Shown one piece after another: positions 12,301 through 24,559 of a stretch of 64,000 nucleotides of DNA. A program made the translations under genes and the position numbers. Within the stretch, counting starts at the first letter, position 1. Each line of letters opens with the position of its first letter. The notes under the pieces are model-generated. The model made no database searches, was not told the origin of the DNA, and was given only the letters and a program-made list of their open reading frames with translations. The DNA comes from Nageia nagi (taxonomy: Eukaryota > Pinophyta), in contig JBITNC010000001.1 in NCBI GenBank assembly GCA_050084985.1, forward strand, positions 7,626,001 through 7,690,000, given 5' to 3'.

Positions 12301-12703
12301 TGTTAGGATCCCACATCCTAACATTTTAGTGTTAGTATTAGTATTTTATTAAATTATCACCATGTATTGTAATATTATGATTATAAAGGTGGGGCCTAAT
12401 TTTGCATTACTATTAGGGTTAGGGTTAGTTTAGTATGAATAGATAGAAGTATGTGGAGAAAGGCATCTTGAATATTATTTTTCACCTTTGGAGTTGTAAG
12501 AAGGTAGCCTCCTCAAAGTAGCTTGTGATTCTATTACTATTCAATAAAATCCTATCCTTATCTACTATTTGATGCTATTTTGTATCTATTTACCAATTCA
12601 TGCTCTATTATTTCCATTAGATAGTTATCATTTTTTTGTTTCAAATAAATATTCATTTCATTTTTGTAATATTTCCCTTTTTCATATTTTTGGCATTGTA
12701 ACA
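12301..12703 (+). repeat. 5' LTR of the chromovirus
   Basis: 403 bp. The first 23 bases form a perfect 9-bp hairpin: TGTTAGGAT (12301-12309), a 5-base loop, ATCCTAACA (12315-12323). AATAAAATCC near 12544 is a likely polyadenylation signal. Confidence 0.92.
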
Positions 12704-13740
12704 TCTAGTATCAGAGCTCTTTCTAGGGCCATTCTACTATAGGAAAAAAAAAAAATTCTTAGAGGTCTAGGCTAGAAACCTTATACCAAGGGTTTTAAAA
12801 TATCCAAGAGGATTTTTCACTTTTGGCTATGCACACTTGCATGTAAATCTATGTGTGAAGTGAGGTACAAAAAACTCTACACCCATATCCAAGCCTCAAA
12901 TAGAACCCTAAACGGAATTGGACTTCACATACCAAAAGGTATATCGAATACTATTTAAGTTATAAATAAAAATTTGGTAGGAAGCTATGCCAACCATTTG
13001 TAAATTATAGTGCACCAAGAAGTGCTATTGGAAAGTTACTTATCATAGAAGCCATCTTCGCATCCTCTTCCCTTGCAAAAGTTGGATAGGATGGGTGTTT
13101 AGACAAGCCTATAGAGTAGATAATCCTTACCCTAGAATCATTCCTTAACACAAAAAACCTTCATTTAGGAAGTAGAATGTATGACATGCAATTTTTTAGA
13201 GCTACCAAAAATAGTAGTTCAGAGGTGGAAAAAACCTCAAAGCTAAATAACTAAAAATTTGTATCATTTTAGCAATTTTTAACAAAAGCAAACAAACCCA
13301 TAGATGTAAAAAAAGAGTCAAGTGGTCCAAAAATATTCATTGGGATACCTCACCCATTTTTATCATATTTTTGAGCTGATAATTTTATGTATTACACTCA
13401 TACACTTTTTTGGGCACTTTCTCAAAATAGCAATTTCTAAAAATAGCAGTTTCCAGAAATATCAGCTTCAAAAATAGCAATTTTTAGAAATAGCACCTAA
13501 AACAAGATCCCAAATAGTAGCACAAGTTGATCCTACCATGATGACATTTTAAATTATAATATAACAAATGGTATACACACTTACCAGTACATTTAGAGTA
13601 GAAATTCAATAAATACATACATAAATACAAAACCTTAATAGTCAATGTGATAGTGTTCAACTAAGTCTTGGTCATACCAACAATGCATCCAGTTCATAAC
13701 AATTAGGATACTTAACAAATATATAAAGGTATAATTATAA
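12704..13740 (+). other. Chromovirus leader
   Basis: About 1 kb between primer site and gag, without a readable frame. At 13424-13500 a short motif close to AAAATAGCAATTTCTA is repeated four or five times in tandem. Confidence 0.6.
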
Positions 13741-14930
13741 TTTTTAGAGCCAACAAGGTGGTTTCATTCTTTTCCACACAACCAAATTGAATTTTTCTCA
13801 ATTTGATAAAGATAATCCCAATGGCTAGATTTATAAAGTTGGATAGTATTTAACATTGAACTAAAACCTAGAGGATTTGAAGGTGCACATGGCATCCTTT
13901 CATTTGGACCATGAGGCTCTCCAATGGCACTAGTGGTACTCCAAAAAACATATTTCTCCTTCATGGGATGAATTCACTCAATAATTATTGATTTTTTTTT
14001 GTCCTAGTGAGTATGAAGACTTCACAGGGGCATTGACCAAGTTACATAAAATTACAACAATCAAAGCATACCAAAATTAGTTTGAGAAATTAGCAAATCA
14101 CATAGACAAGTTGGATGATACATTTTTCATAAGTTATTTTATCAATGGCTTAAAATAAGAAATTAAACTAGAGGTCAAAATGTTTAATCCCAAAACTATG
14201 ATGGATGTTATTGCCTTGGCAAAGCTTGCTAAAGATAAAGCCAGTGCTCATTAATGAAATGTAAAACATTAATTCACCAAAACACATAATATTTCCCATT
14301 CCTCTAATAACACAAGTACCCCACCATCGAATTGCATAATGCCAACTGAATTTGATGTGGGAAGAAATGAAAGAGCATCAAAATAAGGGCTTGTGCTATA
14401 ATTGTTATGAGAAATTTATTTGTGGTCATCATTGTACAGAACAAAAGCTATATTTACTTGATGTTGATGCTCCTAGTGAGAAGGAATATGAGAGTACACT
14501 TGAAGAGGCTATAGAGGAAACTCCAAATGAGAAGGCCTTATTTATCTCTTACAATGCATTGGTAGGAATTACCACCACTCAAACTATGAAGGTCAAAGGG
14601 TTTTTTAAAAATCACCCTCTCATAATATTGTTGGATTCAAGAAGTACTCATAATTTTATTGATCCATGAGTGGCTAAGGTTGCTAACTATTACATCCACC
14701 CTATAAATGATTTTGAGGTTATGGTTGGTAATGGAGGAAAAATAGCATGTAAAGGCACATGTCACAATGTCAAATTGAGCATGGACTAATATATTTTGAA
14801 AAGTGACATGTATGCTTTACCACTTGGGGGATGTGATATAGTTTTGGGGGTACAATTGCTAAGGACTTTACTCATAATCTAGTGGAATTTTGTAAAGCTA
14901 TGGATGACCTTCAAAATAGATGAATAAGAG
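13740..14930 (+). pseudogene. Chromovirus gag and protease relic
   Basis: Gag is readable from about 13780 (FSQFDKDNPNG, then HMASFHLDHEALQWH), through YEDFTGALTKLHKITTIKAY (about 14010) and NGLK-EIKLEVKMFNPKTMM. A CCHC-like knuckle follows at about 14392 (CYNCYEKFICGHHC), then LYLLDVD and the protease near 14622 (ILLDSRSTHNFID). The active site reads DSRST where DSGST is expected. Several stops interrupt it, including TGA at 14667. The order and motifs are typical of plant chromoviruses. Confidence 0.85.
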
Positions 14931-15199
14931 CATAATCTTAGGGTACTACAAGGTGGATTTGTACAAATTATGAGCTCACATCACATGGAAAAGAACCTAC
15001 AACAAATTGGAAAAGGGATACTGACATAGTTATACTCTTTATCAATCATTGAACCTAAAATCATAAAACCTAAGGATTTATAGCCCATCTTAAGTACAAA
15101 TTCAAGTACCTTTGAGGAACCAAGGGGCTTACCACCCCAACAATCACATGATCATGCTATCTAGTTGGTGCCAGGAAGTCACCCACCAAAAATTCATCC

Positions 15200-16450
15200 T
15201 TATTGATATCCTTATTTACAAAAAAATGAAATTAAAAAATTGGTTAAGGAATTGTTGGATGCAGGAGTAATCCACCCTAGCATAAGCCCATATTCTTCTC
15301 TAATTATATTGGTTCCTAAGAAAGATGGTTCTTGGCATATGTGTGTGCATTTTAGGGCCCTCAACAAAATTACCATCAGTGATAAATTTTCCATCCCAAT
15401 CATTGATGAATTATTGGATGAACTACATGGGGCAAGATATTTTTCCAAGCTAGACCTATGATCTAGGTATCACCAAATCTACCTTAAGGAGGAGGATATA
15501 AAAAAAACTACATTTTGCACCCATGAGGGCCATTATGAGCTCTTGGTCATGCCTTTTGGCCTCATAAATGCTCCATCCATGTTTCAAAGTTCAATAAATT
15601 AGGTGTTTCATTCATTCCTTAGGAAGTTCATTTTAGTTTTCTTTGATGATATCTTGATATACAGTAAGACATGGTAGAAACATGTGGCACATGTTAACCA
15701 AACCTTACAAATTTTGAAGGAACACCAACTATATGCAAAACAATCAAAATGTTCATTCAGTAAGAGGGAAATTGATTACTTAGGCCATGTTATATATAAA
15801 CAAAGAGTTAAGGTGGATCCACAAAAGATTACTGACATGTAGAACTAGTCTATTCCTACATCTTTGAAAAGTATCCAGGGATTCTTGGGGTTTACAAGCT
15901 ATTATAGGAAATTTGTGAAGGATTATGGCAAGATTGTAGCATCTCTAACCATATTGTTCAAAAAGAATGCATTCTAATGGTCCCCTCAAGTTGAGGCAAC
16001 TTTCCTTAAGATCAAGGAGGCGATGTGTACCACCCTAGTATTAGCAATGCCAAATTTTTCTAAAACCTTTGTGATAGAAAGTTATAATTATGGAGTAGGA
16101 ATCAAGGTAGTATTAATGCAGGAGGGGTTTCCCTTGGCTCACTCTCTAGAAAACATTTGGGTATATCCACTTATGAAAAAGAAATGGTTTCCATCATTCA
16201 TGTAGTTCAATGTTGGAGACCATATCTCATTGGTCACCATTTCATCATCCTTAAAAATAATCATAATTTAAAATTTTTTATTGAGCAATGCATTTTTATG
16301 CTTAAGCAACAAAAATGGGTGACCAAACTACTGGGTTATGATTATGAGATAGTATACCATAAAGGTAAGGAGAATATGGTTATCGATGCTTTGTCTAGAA
16401 AATTTGAAGATCAAGTGGCACTGCAAGCTCTTTCCTCTCCTATTCCTTAA
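15200..16450 (+). pseudogene. Chromovirus reverse transcriptase and RNase H relic
   Basis: RT begins near 15240 (ELLDAGVIHPSISPYSSLI, then VPKKDGSWHMCVHFRALNKI) and continues GARYFSKLDL, a stop at 15459, then [11 protein letters not shown]. The catalytic FFDDILIYSKT is present at about 15640. The connection LKSIQGFLGFTSYYRKFVKD follows at about 15868, and RNase H from about 15990 ends in KGKENMVIDALSRK (16362). The catalytic FFDD is kept, but stops and frame changes break the polyprotein repeatedly. Confidence 0.88.
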
Positions 16451-16559
16451 TGGTTGGATAAAGTTAAACAAGAGTGGGTAGAGGATAGTTCCACCCAAGA
16501 ATTGCTAAAATAGATCACTCAAGACCCCACAAGTAAACTACACCATACATGGCATGATG

Positions 16560-17890
16560 GTATTTTGAGATTCAAAGGTCAAATTTTGTTACCGTCTCCT
16601 TAAAAATGGAAATTAGAAATGCTTGCCAAATTACATTCCACACCTACATCAGGACATGAAGGATTTTTGAAAATTTATAAGCAAGTGGCATGATCATTCT
16701 ATTGGACAGGTATGAAATTGGATATCAAGTAATTTTTGGTAGCTTGTGATATTTTTCAATAATAAAAGGATGAGACAATGGATACTTTGAGACTCCTTCA
16801 ACCTCTTCCCATACCTTTCTATACATGGATCAATATCTCAATGGATTTCATTTAAGGCCTTCCTAAATCTCATGGTAAATTAGTTATTCTAGTGGTGGTT
16901 GATCAGTTATCCAAATATGCTTATTTTGGTTCATTGGCTCATCCCTAAAAAGAAGTGATAGTGGCACAATTATTCCTGGATACAATTTTTAAACTACATG
17001 GCATGCTAGATATGATTATCAGTGATTCTGATCCCACTTTTACATGTCATTTTTTGTAAGAGCTTTTTAAATTACAAGCTACCCAACTAAACATGAGTTC
17101 ATCATATCACCCACAAACTAATAGTTAGACTAAAATTGTTAATAAATGTTTGGAAACATATTTACATTGTTTTGCTTTAACACAACCTATGCATTGGTTA
17201 TGATGGCTTACCTTGGTTAAGTGGTGGTATAATACATCATATCATTCTATAGGCAATATGACTCCCTATGAAGTAGTGTATGGTCAAGCTCCACTAACAA
17301 CCACCTTGTATGTTGTAGGTACCAGTAAAGTTCAAGCAATTAACTTAGCTTTACTTAGTCAAGATGATATTCTTCATTTTATCAAGGATGACCTTTAGAT
17401 AGACCAACACCATATGAAACAACAGGCTAATCAGCAACATGTGGAAAGAGAGATCCAAGTAGATGACATGGTATTTCTAAGGCTACAATATTATCACCAA
17501 AAATTCTTAAAAATAAAAAGCTCTCAAAAATTAGCCCTAAAGTTTTATGGTCCTCACAAGGTGTTACAGTGCATTGATTCAGCTACATGCAAATTAGAGC
17601 TTCTTGCTTCTTCCAAGATTCACCCAATGTTTCATGTCTCTTGCCTCAAGAAAGTGGTTGGATTAGAGATTTAAGTTTAGAGATAATTACCTAAGTTGGT
17701 AGAGGATGGATTAATGGTAATTTTACCTAAGGAAATCTTGGATCAACACTCATGATAGCTTCATAATTGTTCCATAATAGAATTCCTTATGTAATGGTAA
17801 TGCATAGCACCAAAAGATGCAACATGGGAAGTCCTTCATCAGTTATAGTAACAGTTTCCACACTTTAAGCTTTGAGGATAAAGCTTCATC
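16560..17890 (+). pseudogene. Chromovirus integrase and chromodomain relic
   Basis: Readable from about 16620 (LAKLHSTPTSGHEG), through ISMDFI-GLPKSHGK and VVDQLSKYAYF (about 16899), IISDSDPTF (about 17016) and SSYHPQTNS, to the C-terminal SH3-like part with FYGPHKVLQ and KIHPMFHVSCLKK (about 17612). After a stop at 17672, LPKEILDQH and then APKDATWEVLHQL and FPHFKL (about 17800-17870) match the chromodomain tail of chromoviruses. Many stops are present. The chromodomain is what places this element among chromoviruses rather than the Tat/Athila group. Confidence 0.85.
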
Positions 17891-17905
17891 CCAAGAGGGG
17901 TGACA

Positions 17906-18309
17906 TGTTAGGATCCCACATCCTAACATTTTAGTGTTAGTATTAGTATTTTATTAAATTATTAGCATATATTATAATATTATGGTTGTAAGGGTGGGGT
18001 CCAATTTTGCATTACTATTAGGGTTAGAGTTAGTTTAATATAAATAGATAGAAGTGTGTGGAGAAAGGCATCTTGAACATTATTTTTCACCTTTGGAGTT
18101 GTAATAAGGTAGCCCCCTTGAAGTGACCTATGATTTTGTTACTATTCAATAAAATCCTATCCTTAACTGCTATTTGATGCCATTTCATGTTCTATTTACC
18201 AGTGCATGCTCTATTATTTCCAATAGATAGTTATCATTTTCCTATTTCAAATCAATATTCATTTCATTTTTTCAATATTTTCCTTTTTCATATTTGTAGC
18301 ATTGTAACA
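17906..18309 (+). repeat. 3' LTR of the chromovirus
   Basis: 404 bp, same terminal hairpin as the 5' LTR, followed by TSD copy TATTT at 18310-18314. Confidence 0.92.
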
Positions 18310-20010
18310 TATTTGTATCATGTCCCTTTTAATGAATATAATGGAAAACTCATTTTCATTATACCATTTGCTTTCTTTAGCCTAAGGGTGTTTTGGTCTT
18401 ATATTTGATAAACTAATTATTTGATGATCACATAGTTTCCTCATAATATAATAAAGGGATTCTGATTAGGGTATGAATTTTCATTTGGGTCTAGAATCAT
18501 TTTCCTCATTTTGTAGAAGATATGGTTTTATCTCTTTTGTAATAGAAACTTTATTAGCTATTAATGGTTTATCTATTTGTTCTATTTGATTTTTATTTTT
18601 GACATAAGGTTCCCTTTTCTTAGTTTTTATCTCACCATATTGGATTTTAAACTTTTCAATTATGATAGCCTAAGAAATGGTTGACTTAAAGGTCTTATGT
18701 TGTTGAATCAATAGGTTAATAACAATAGGCCTTAAATAACTTTGACTAAACTTCTTAACTAACTCTTCTTGAGGTAGAGTAGAAGGCATGCTTGTTAATA
18801 TTACTCTCTATATTGAGATGAAATCAGTGATAAATTCATCTGGGAATTCTTGTAGTACCAATCTTTTGCTAATTAAACATATGAATGGATGCTATATTTT
18901 GTTAAGTTTTTTTACCAATCCATTTTTTTTCTAGCAAGCATCATAGGAAAATATGTAGCATTAGTGCATCATCATTATAATGACATAACTTGAATATTTA
19001 AATTGTATCAAATGTTCTTTGGGATATTCCTTTCCTTTAAATGGTTCAATTTTTGGAATCTTAAATTTAAAAGTAATCTCCTTTTTTGGAACACTAGTAT
19101 GAATTGATTCATTACAAATTATTTCATAGGATACCTTTTTCTTACCCTGCATGTATAATTTTCTTTCAATTTCTTTTAACCTTTTATAAAATTCATCCCT
19201 TTTTCTAGTTCATTTTGAGGATACATAAGATATTCTTCATTCCTATGATCCATTCTTTCTTCATACCTTGGGAATGATTCATACCTTTAGTCAAAAGGTG
19301 TCTTAGCATCATAATAAATCCAATTGTATGGTGGAGAGGGAGGTGGAGGATGATGGGATAGTCATAGAGGTAATTATAGTCTAGGAGGGTAATATGTTGT
19401 CCCTTATCTATGGGTGGAGATAAGTGATGTTTTTGAAGTTTATTTTTTCAATTTCTAAGTGAAACTTATTTTCTCTTAGCTAGATAAGGATCTTGATATC
19501 TATATTATCCATGAACACATGGTGATAAAGATTGTTCTTTGTGTTAACATTTTCTATCTCTACCCAACATTTAATTATGTCCATGTTGGTTTTATACATT
19601 TTTCTTATTATGATGCATTGTTGGTGATTTGTTTTGAATTAAATTAGACATTTGTTGTGCTTGTAATGGTGGATTTTAAATAAATACAATAGGATTTTCC
19701 TTTTGTTGCACACATTTAGCATTTTTATTATTGTATGTTACTTTGAGGTGGATACTCTTTCCTATGTGCATTGGGAGGTATTTCTTGCAACCTAAACTTT
19801 GTTGGGTTGCACTTATTCTTTGTACTGCACTCTTGTTTAGGTGTTCTATAACTTGAAAAAAGAGTTTGCATATTTGATTTCAAAACATGGAAAGGATTAT
19901 CATATACTTTGAAGTAATCTCTTGAATTTGGAATTAGATTAGTTGTATGTATAGAAATTCAGTTATCAAATTCTTCTATTTACCTAGATAATTGATTGAA
20001 CTAAATGTCC
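18310..20010 (-). pseudogene. G1 gag relic (Ty3, Tat/Athila-like)
   Basis: Read leftward from about 20010: a low-complexity N-terminal part (SRDYFKVYDNPFHVLKSNMQ; later a run of prolines and YNWIYYDAKTPFD near 19340), then the conserved core FKIPKIEPFKGKEYPKEHL (about 19070) and a YVIIMMMH stretch corresponding to the ANDDALML region. Next come FPDEFITDFISI, MPSTLPQEELVKKFSQSYLR and the decayed CxxH region up to the chromovirus. Stops are mostly at expected Gln and Trp positions. The retrotransposon-gag fold is recognised from the spacing and the K-P-FKG---P-EHL motif. Confidence 0.8.
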
Positions 20011-22596
20011 AAATGGTAGGTATCATGTGACATGACTATATTTAGGTTTATAAGGACCTCTTTGAAACACAACATAAATCAACTGGGCTTGTGAGAGAGG
20101 TAGGTTCCCTTCTATGTTATCTTTCACATTGTTGGTTGCTTGTTTTTATCCTCCCTTAAATATACTAAATCTAGAGGAAGACTATGGGAATGCAAATAAT
20201 GAGGAATTATTAACTATGTTAAATATTTTATGATTGTATTTAAATCATTTTCAATAAGATTTGAGTAAACTTTGATTTTTGTACTTCAAGGAGTTTCTCT
20301 TCTCGAATGATTCCTACTAGACCTATGACTTTCTCTTTCTTCCAGATAATATTCATTGTATAGTTCTTATTTCTAATGAGATTTTTTATCAAACTTAAAA
20401 AGAAAGTAAACATCAAACATAACAATTATATTTTTATATTTTGAGTTTATGTTTACAAAAAAATAATTAAATGCACAAATAACCTACATAAATACTTACC
20501 TTTTTGATGTGATTATCTTTTCTATCTTTTTTGCATATTAAAGTAATAATTTTAATATGAGTGATGTGGATTATATTTTTATATTTTAATTTTTCTTATA
20601 TTATTTTATCTATTCAATCATTTAATCAAGGTAGGTTGGTAATTCTACTAGGTTATCGATGGCTAAGTAATGACTTAGTACTTAAAGTAGTCCCCTTAGT
20701 TTAATGGGATTCAAGGAATACCATTAAGAACTACCTTAGTGATTAAATCCAAGTATAGCCTCCTTTTTTATAATTTTTTAATGAAATGTAACAAATTCTA
20801 ACCTATAAACCTAGTATTCATCTCTATGTTTTGGCTCTAATACTCACTATATTTTATTGATGGGAACTTAAGAAAGTAAGACTACATGGTGTGTAATGAC
20901 CTCCAACTCATTGATGCTCATTTTACCAAGTCTTATAAATATGAATTTAATTAAAATAAAATACTTATGGATGCAAATTCTAAGCCTCCCAAATATATAT
21001 ATCCATTGATTAAACTTTTTTATGTGATTCAAATAATATTTTAATTATTATATATCTTGATTTAGTCAAACCACAAGATTAATTAACTTTTAATGAGGTT
21101 CATAAACCCTTCCAATAATAAAAGTATTTAGGTGTGGTTTATTTCCTCTCCTTATGAGTCATAATCTCCTTCAACTACCTCTCAACATAGTAAGGGAAGA
21201 CAAGTAAAAAGCCTTTAATGTGAGTAAATTATACTTAAACCTAATTCATTTACCTTAAGTTCATTCCAAGTTTAATGATGATTAATTACCCCTTCTAAGT
21301 GTGGAAGTAACTTAGTGTAGATTCATTTAGCAAATTAATGTGATGATAAGAAAGATAAAAGGTTCATTTACCCTTTTCCTATCCAATCCATTCTTTTCAC
21401 CTCAAATCACTTTTTAACGCAAAGGGAGAGCATAGGTGGATGAGATAGAAAAATTATTATGCAAAGTATTTTGTCTTGTACGATACCTATCTGAAAATAA
21501 GTAAAGTAAACTTAAAAAACTAAACAATAAAAATGTTAAACTAATTCATTTTATCCTTAATATTAACTACTCCTTCTTACATGCACTCTAAGAAAAAGGA
21601 TCATAAACAAGGGAATCATTCTTGACTCTCATCCTTAGGTTCCTACATTGCACTTTTTGTATTGATAAGAATTAAAAATTACACCTCTCTATTCTGAACA
21701 TTGGCATTCCAAGTCATTCATTGGTGTCCTAATCTAATCATCAACATTCGATACCCAATTGCATGTGATTCTATAACTTGAGCCTAGAAAAACATAGAAT
21801 AAACAAACCATAATCAAAATTAATACCATAATATGTAAACTAAATAAAAAAACCCTATGTTTTGTTACTTATATCATCGGCATGTGAGGGGCCTGCTTTC
21901 CTTCTAGTGCTAGAATGTACTACCCAAAAAGCAACCTTGTTAGCAAAAAATACAAACAATATTAATACAAATATTTATTTTATTACTTTTGGATAGACCT
22001 CAATTTTACAATTACAAATCTCTAGATTTGCTATGCCTTGTTGTAAGGGCTTTTACAAAATGGGTTTTTGGGCCTCTATGGTTGATAGAAGAGTCACTGT
22101 AGTCTTAATGCAGTCTTTCTATTATGATATTTTTTGAGTTTATATGAAAAGTAGGATCATTATTAGTATTATCTTTCCCCAAACCATGATATTGATAGTG
22201 AAAATTAGTCATGGGGTACGGTTTCTTCATAACAATGCCATGACTACATATGTGGTAAGTTTAATTTACCCTAATTTCATTTTTTTTATCATGTTTCTTA
22301 AGTTTTTAGCATTTTATTTTAGATTTATATGTATATTGCTTAGTGTGGGCACTAAAAACCTTAGGTTTTAGGTAAAAAAGTTAATATTTTTATGTTCTAC
22401 ACTTTCTAACTATTAGAATATCAAGTTTTTTCAATTTTTAATTGTAGAGTTTTGATATTGAATTTTAAGGTTCAATTTGGTATACTAGGAACATAGGCAA
22501 TAGGTGGTTTTTCTAGCATGAATACAAGGTGAATGGTGTAGAATTATTTATGATAATCAATTCTCTAGATCTTCATGGATTTCACATTGTATTTTG
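20011..22596. other. No gene recognised
   Basis: About 2.6 kb of AT-rich sequence with no coherent frame, TG...CA boundary or tandem array that I could see. The upstream LTR of G1 should lie here but could not be delimited. Confidence 0.4.
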
Positions 22597-24389
22597 TGAT
22601 GAGCCATTTTTGAGGTCACTCCTCGAACTAGGAGAGGGACATTTGGATTACAACATCCAAACTAACCAAAGTAAACTCATATTTGCATAAGTATTCCAAT
22701 GTCTAGTTAGAATTAATAAATTTCACAATGATATTTCAAAAATTCACACACAAATCCAACATATAGGTAGAGAAGCAAAAATGGATCTTAAGCTATAAAA
22801 ATACACTTCCAAATCCAACATCTCAATTATGGAGAAATTAGTAACTTCAATAATGCAAAATACCTCTCTAATTGCAATGTACTAGTTAGGAAGCAAGATT
22901 ACATCAAGCAAGCATATAATTCTCTTGGTATTCCAATGTACTAATCATGGAGCAAAAATAGCAATTAAAAAACAAAAACTTTACCCCAAATGCAACATCC
23001 CAGTTCAAGAGCACATGATACTTGAACAATGCAAAAATTACTCCATAATCCAATGTCCAACCATAAAGAGATAAACAACAATATTTCAATAATAGAATGT
23101 AATTGAATTGAATATAGAAAGAGTAGAGCAATTACAATATTTTTTTCAACTAATGGAGCTTGTACCAAGACTATCTCCTATTGAGTTATTTTGTATGGCT
23201 TTAAGGCCTCACCAATCCTAGAAATAGTGAGGTGAGAATAGGTCTCCTTTGTAGTAATTATGATGGAACTAACATTGTTCCTCTCAACATGGCTACATTA
23301 AGTTTGAAGGTAGCCATTGATACCTCAAATGTAAGTCACTCAACAAGTGGCAAAGATAGAGCCTCCACTCAATCTAGAATAAAAGGGTTTGTAATTAAAT
23401 TTAGCATATCTCATAATGAATATGAGTTATCCTTTTATATGTTAGTATGATCATCTTCTAATATTTCTTTTGGATGATCTAACGATTGAGATATATAATT
23501 TATATGCTCAGGTATGCGATTAACAAGATAGTAGCCTTGGGATAACTGTAATCATATCTAAGAGCCCAAAAAAGATAACATTTAAGAGGGAGTGATTTTG
23601 ATGTGCCTCATGATCAACACCATCGGTCCATGTTCTTAGGTAAACCAATGTGGGGTCTTTGGATACTCCCATGCACAATTTCCATATTCTAGGATCATTT
23701 ACTTGCATGAAGATTGCCAATTCCTAGTTAAAAGTGTCAAGTTCATCCTTTGAGATACAAATATCATCATAGTCAATGCAATCACCTAGGGGGATGCTCT
23801 ATCTTGAAGAGGGGAGCACTAATTACTAGAGATACATTTAATGTCAATATTAAAATTATCAATACTAAAATATACAATTCCTCATTAAATGAGACAAATA
23901 TTTCATTTACAATCATAATTTTCTTCATATTCCAAATATAATATTATTAGCATTTTATTAATTAACTAAAATGCTAAAGTAGGTCCATCATCCTATAATT
24001 GGAGTAATTAACTAATCTCCAAGTGGAACTTATAATAAAGGGCTTATTACAATTAAATGCTCTTAACTAAATATAAAAGACTTCTAAATTAATCAAGTAA
24101 TCATTGCACATTCTTAAAGGAAAGATGTGACTTTTCCAAGAGTACACTAGAAAGAGAATTATAGATTCCCATGCACGCATGCGATATGAGCATACTAGTC
24201 TAATAGGTGAAATTCAAAGTGCCATAACTTCCTCATTTTTTGACTAAAATAGTCATGTAATTTATCAAAATCATTAGCATGAGGTCCTCTTTCCATTTTT
24301 GAAGTTAAAATGTCCATTTATAGCTTGTAGAATATGTAATCTTCTCAAAACCAAAAATGAATGAATCCTTAAAAATTGAGTACATTACA
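22597..24389 (-). repeat. 3' LTR of E3 (left on the + strand)
   Basis: 1793 bp. Its first 215 bases match 27475-27697, and 23757-24389 match about 30917-31532. The 950-bp middle has no partner because the other LTR is disrupted. Confidence 0.75.
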
Positions 24390-24559
24390 AGACCACCCCT
24401 CTAAAATAGCTTAACCCTAAGCAATATTAAAACATCTACTAAGTTGATAATATCCTAATTTTTTTCTAGAGTAGATTTTTCATGATTCCCCTTTGCAATT
24501 CTAATGTTGCATGTAAAAAGTATCACCACATAGGTTCCAATTCCTTGTCACCATTCAAG

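Larger units (their letters stand above)
12301..18309 (+). mobile_element. Ty3/gypsy chromovirus, full length but decayed
   Basis: A 6009-bp element with about 404-bp LTRs (TGTTAGGAT...TGTAACA), a TSD of TATTT, a primer site containing GTATCAGAGC at 12708-12717, and a purine tract (CCAAGAGGGGTGAC, about 17891) before the 3' LTR. Gag, protease, RT, RNase H, integrase and a C-terminal chromodomain are readable in that order across all three frames, with many stops and frameshifts. The LTRs differ by roughly 10% by eye, so it is older than the neighbouring copia. It inserted into the gag of G1. Confidence 0.93.
5690..20010 (-). mobile_element. G1: old Ty3-type retroelement relic (gag-protease), split by two later insertions
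   Basis: On the minus strand, gag lies at 20010-18310, a gag C-terminal piece at 12300-12186, and the gag-protease junction and protease at 6906-5690. Removing the chromovirus (12301-18309) and the copia (6907-12185), with one TSD copy each, gives a gag frame that continues through both joins. The last residues before the copia are IYQNP and the first after it are LPQHQANN, the usual kind of gag-protease linker in plant Tat/Athila-like elements. Before the chromovirus the frame ends RDMIQI, and after it NKCRALQHKIQKLIDNEKL. No reverse transcriptase or integrase was found downstream (below 5690), and no LTRs could be assigned. The outer boundaries are approximate. Confidence 0.75.

Noticed and set aside
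13764-13964. 66-codon minus-strand ORF
   Set aside because: It is antisense to readable chromovirus gag on the plus strand.
23232-23450. 72-codon plus-strand ORF as a gene
   Set aside because: It lies within the E3 LTR and has no recognisable domain; a faint likeness to Ty3 RNase H did not hold up.
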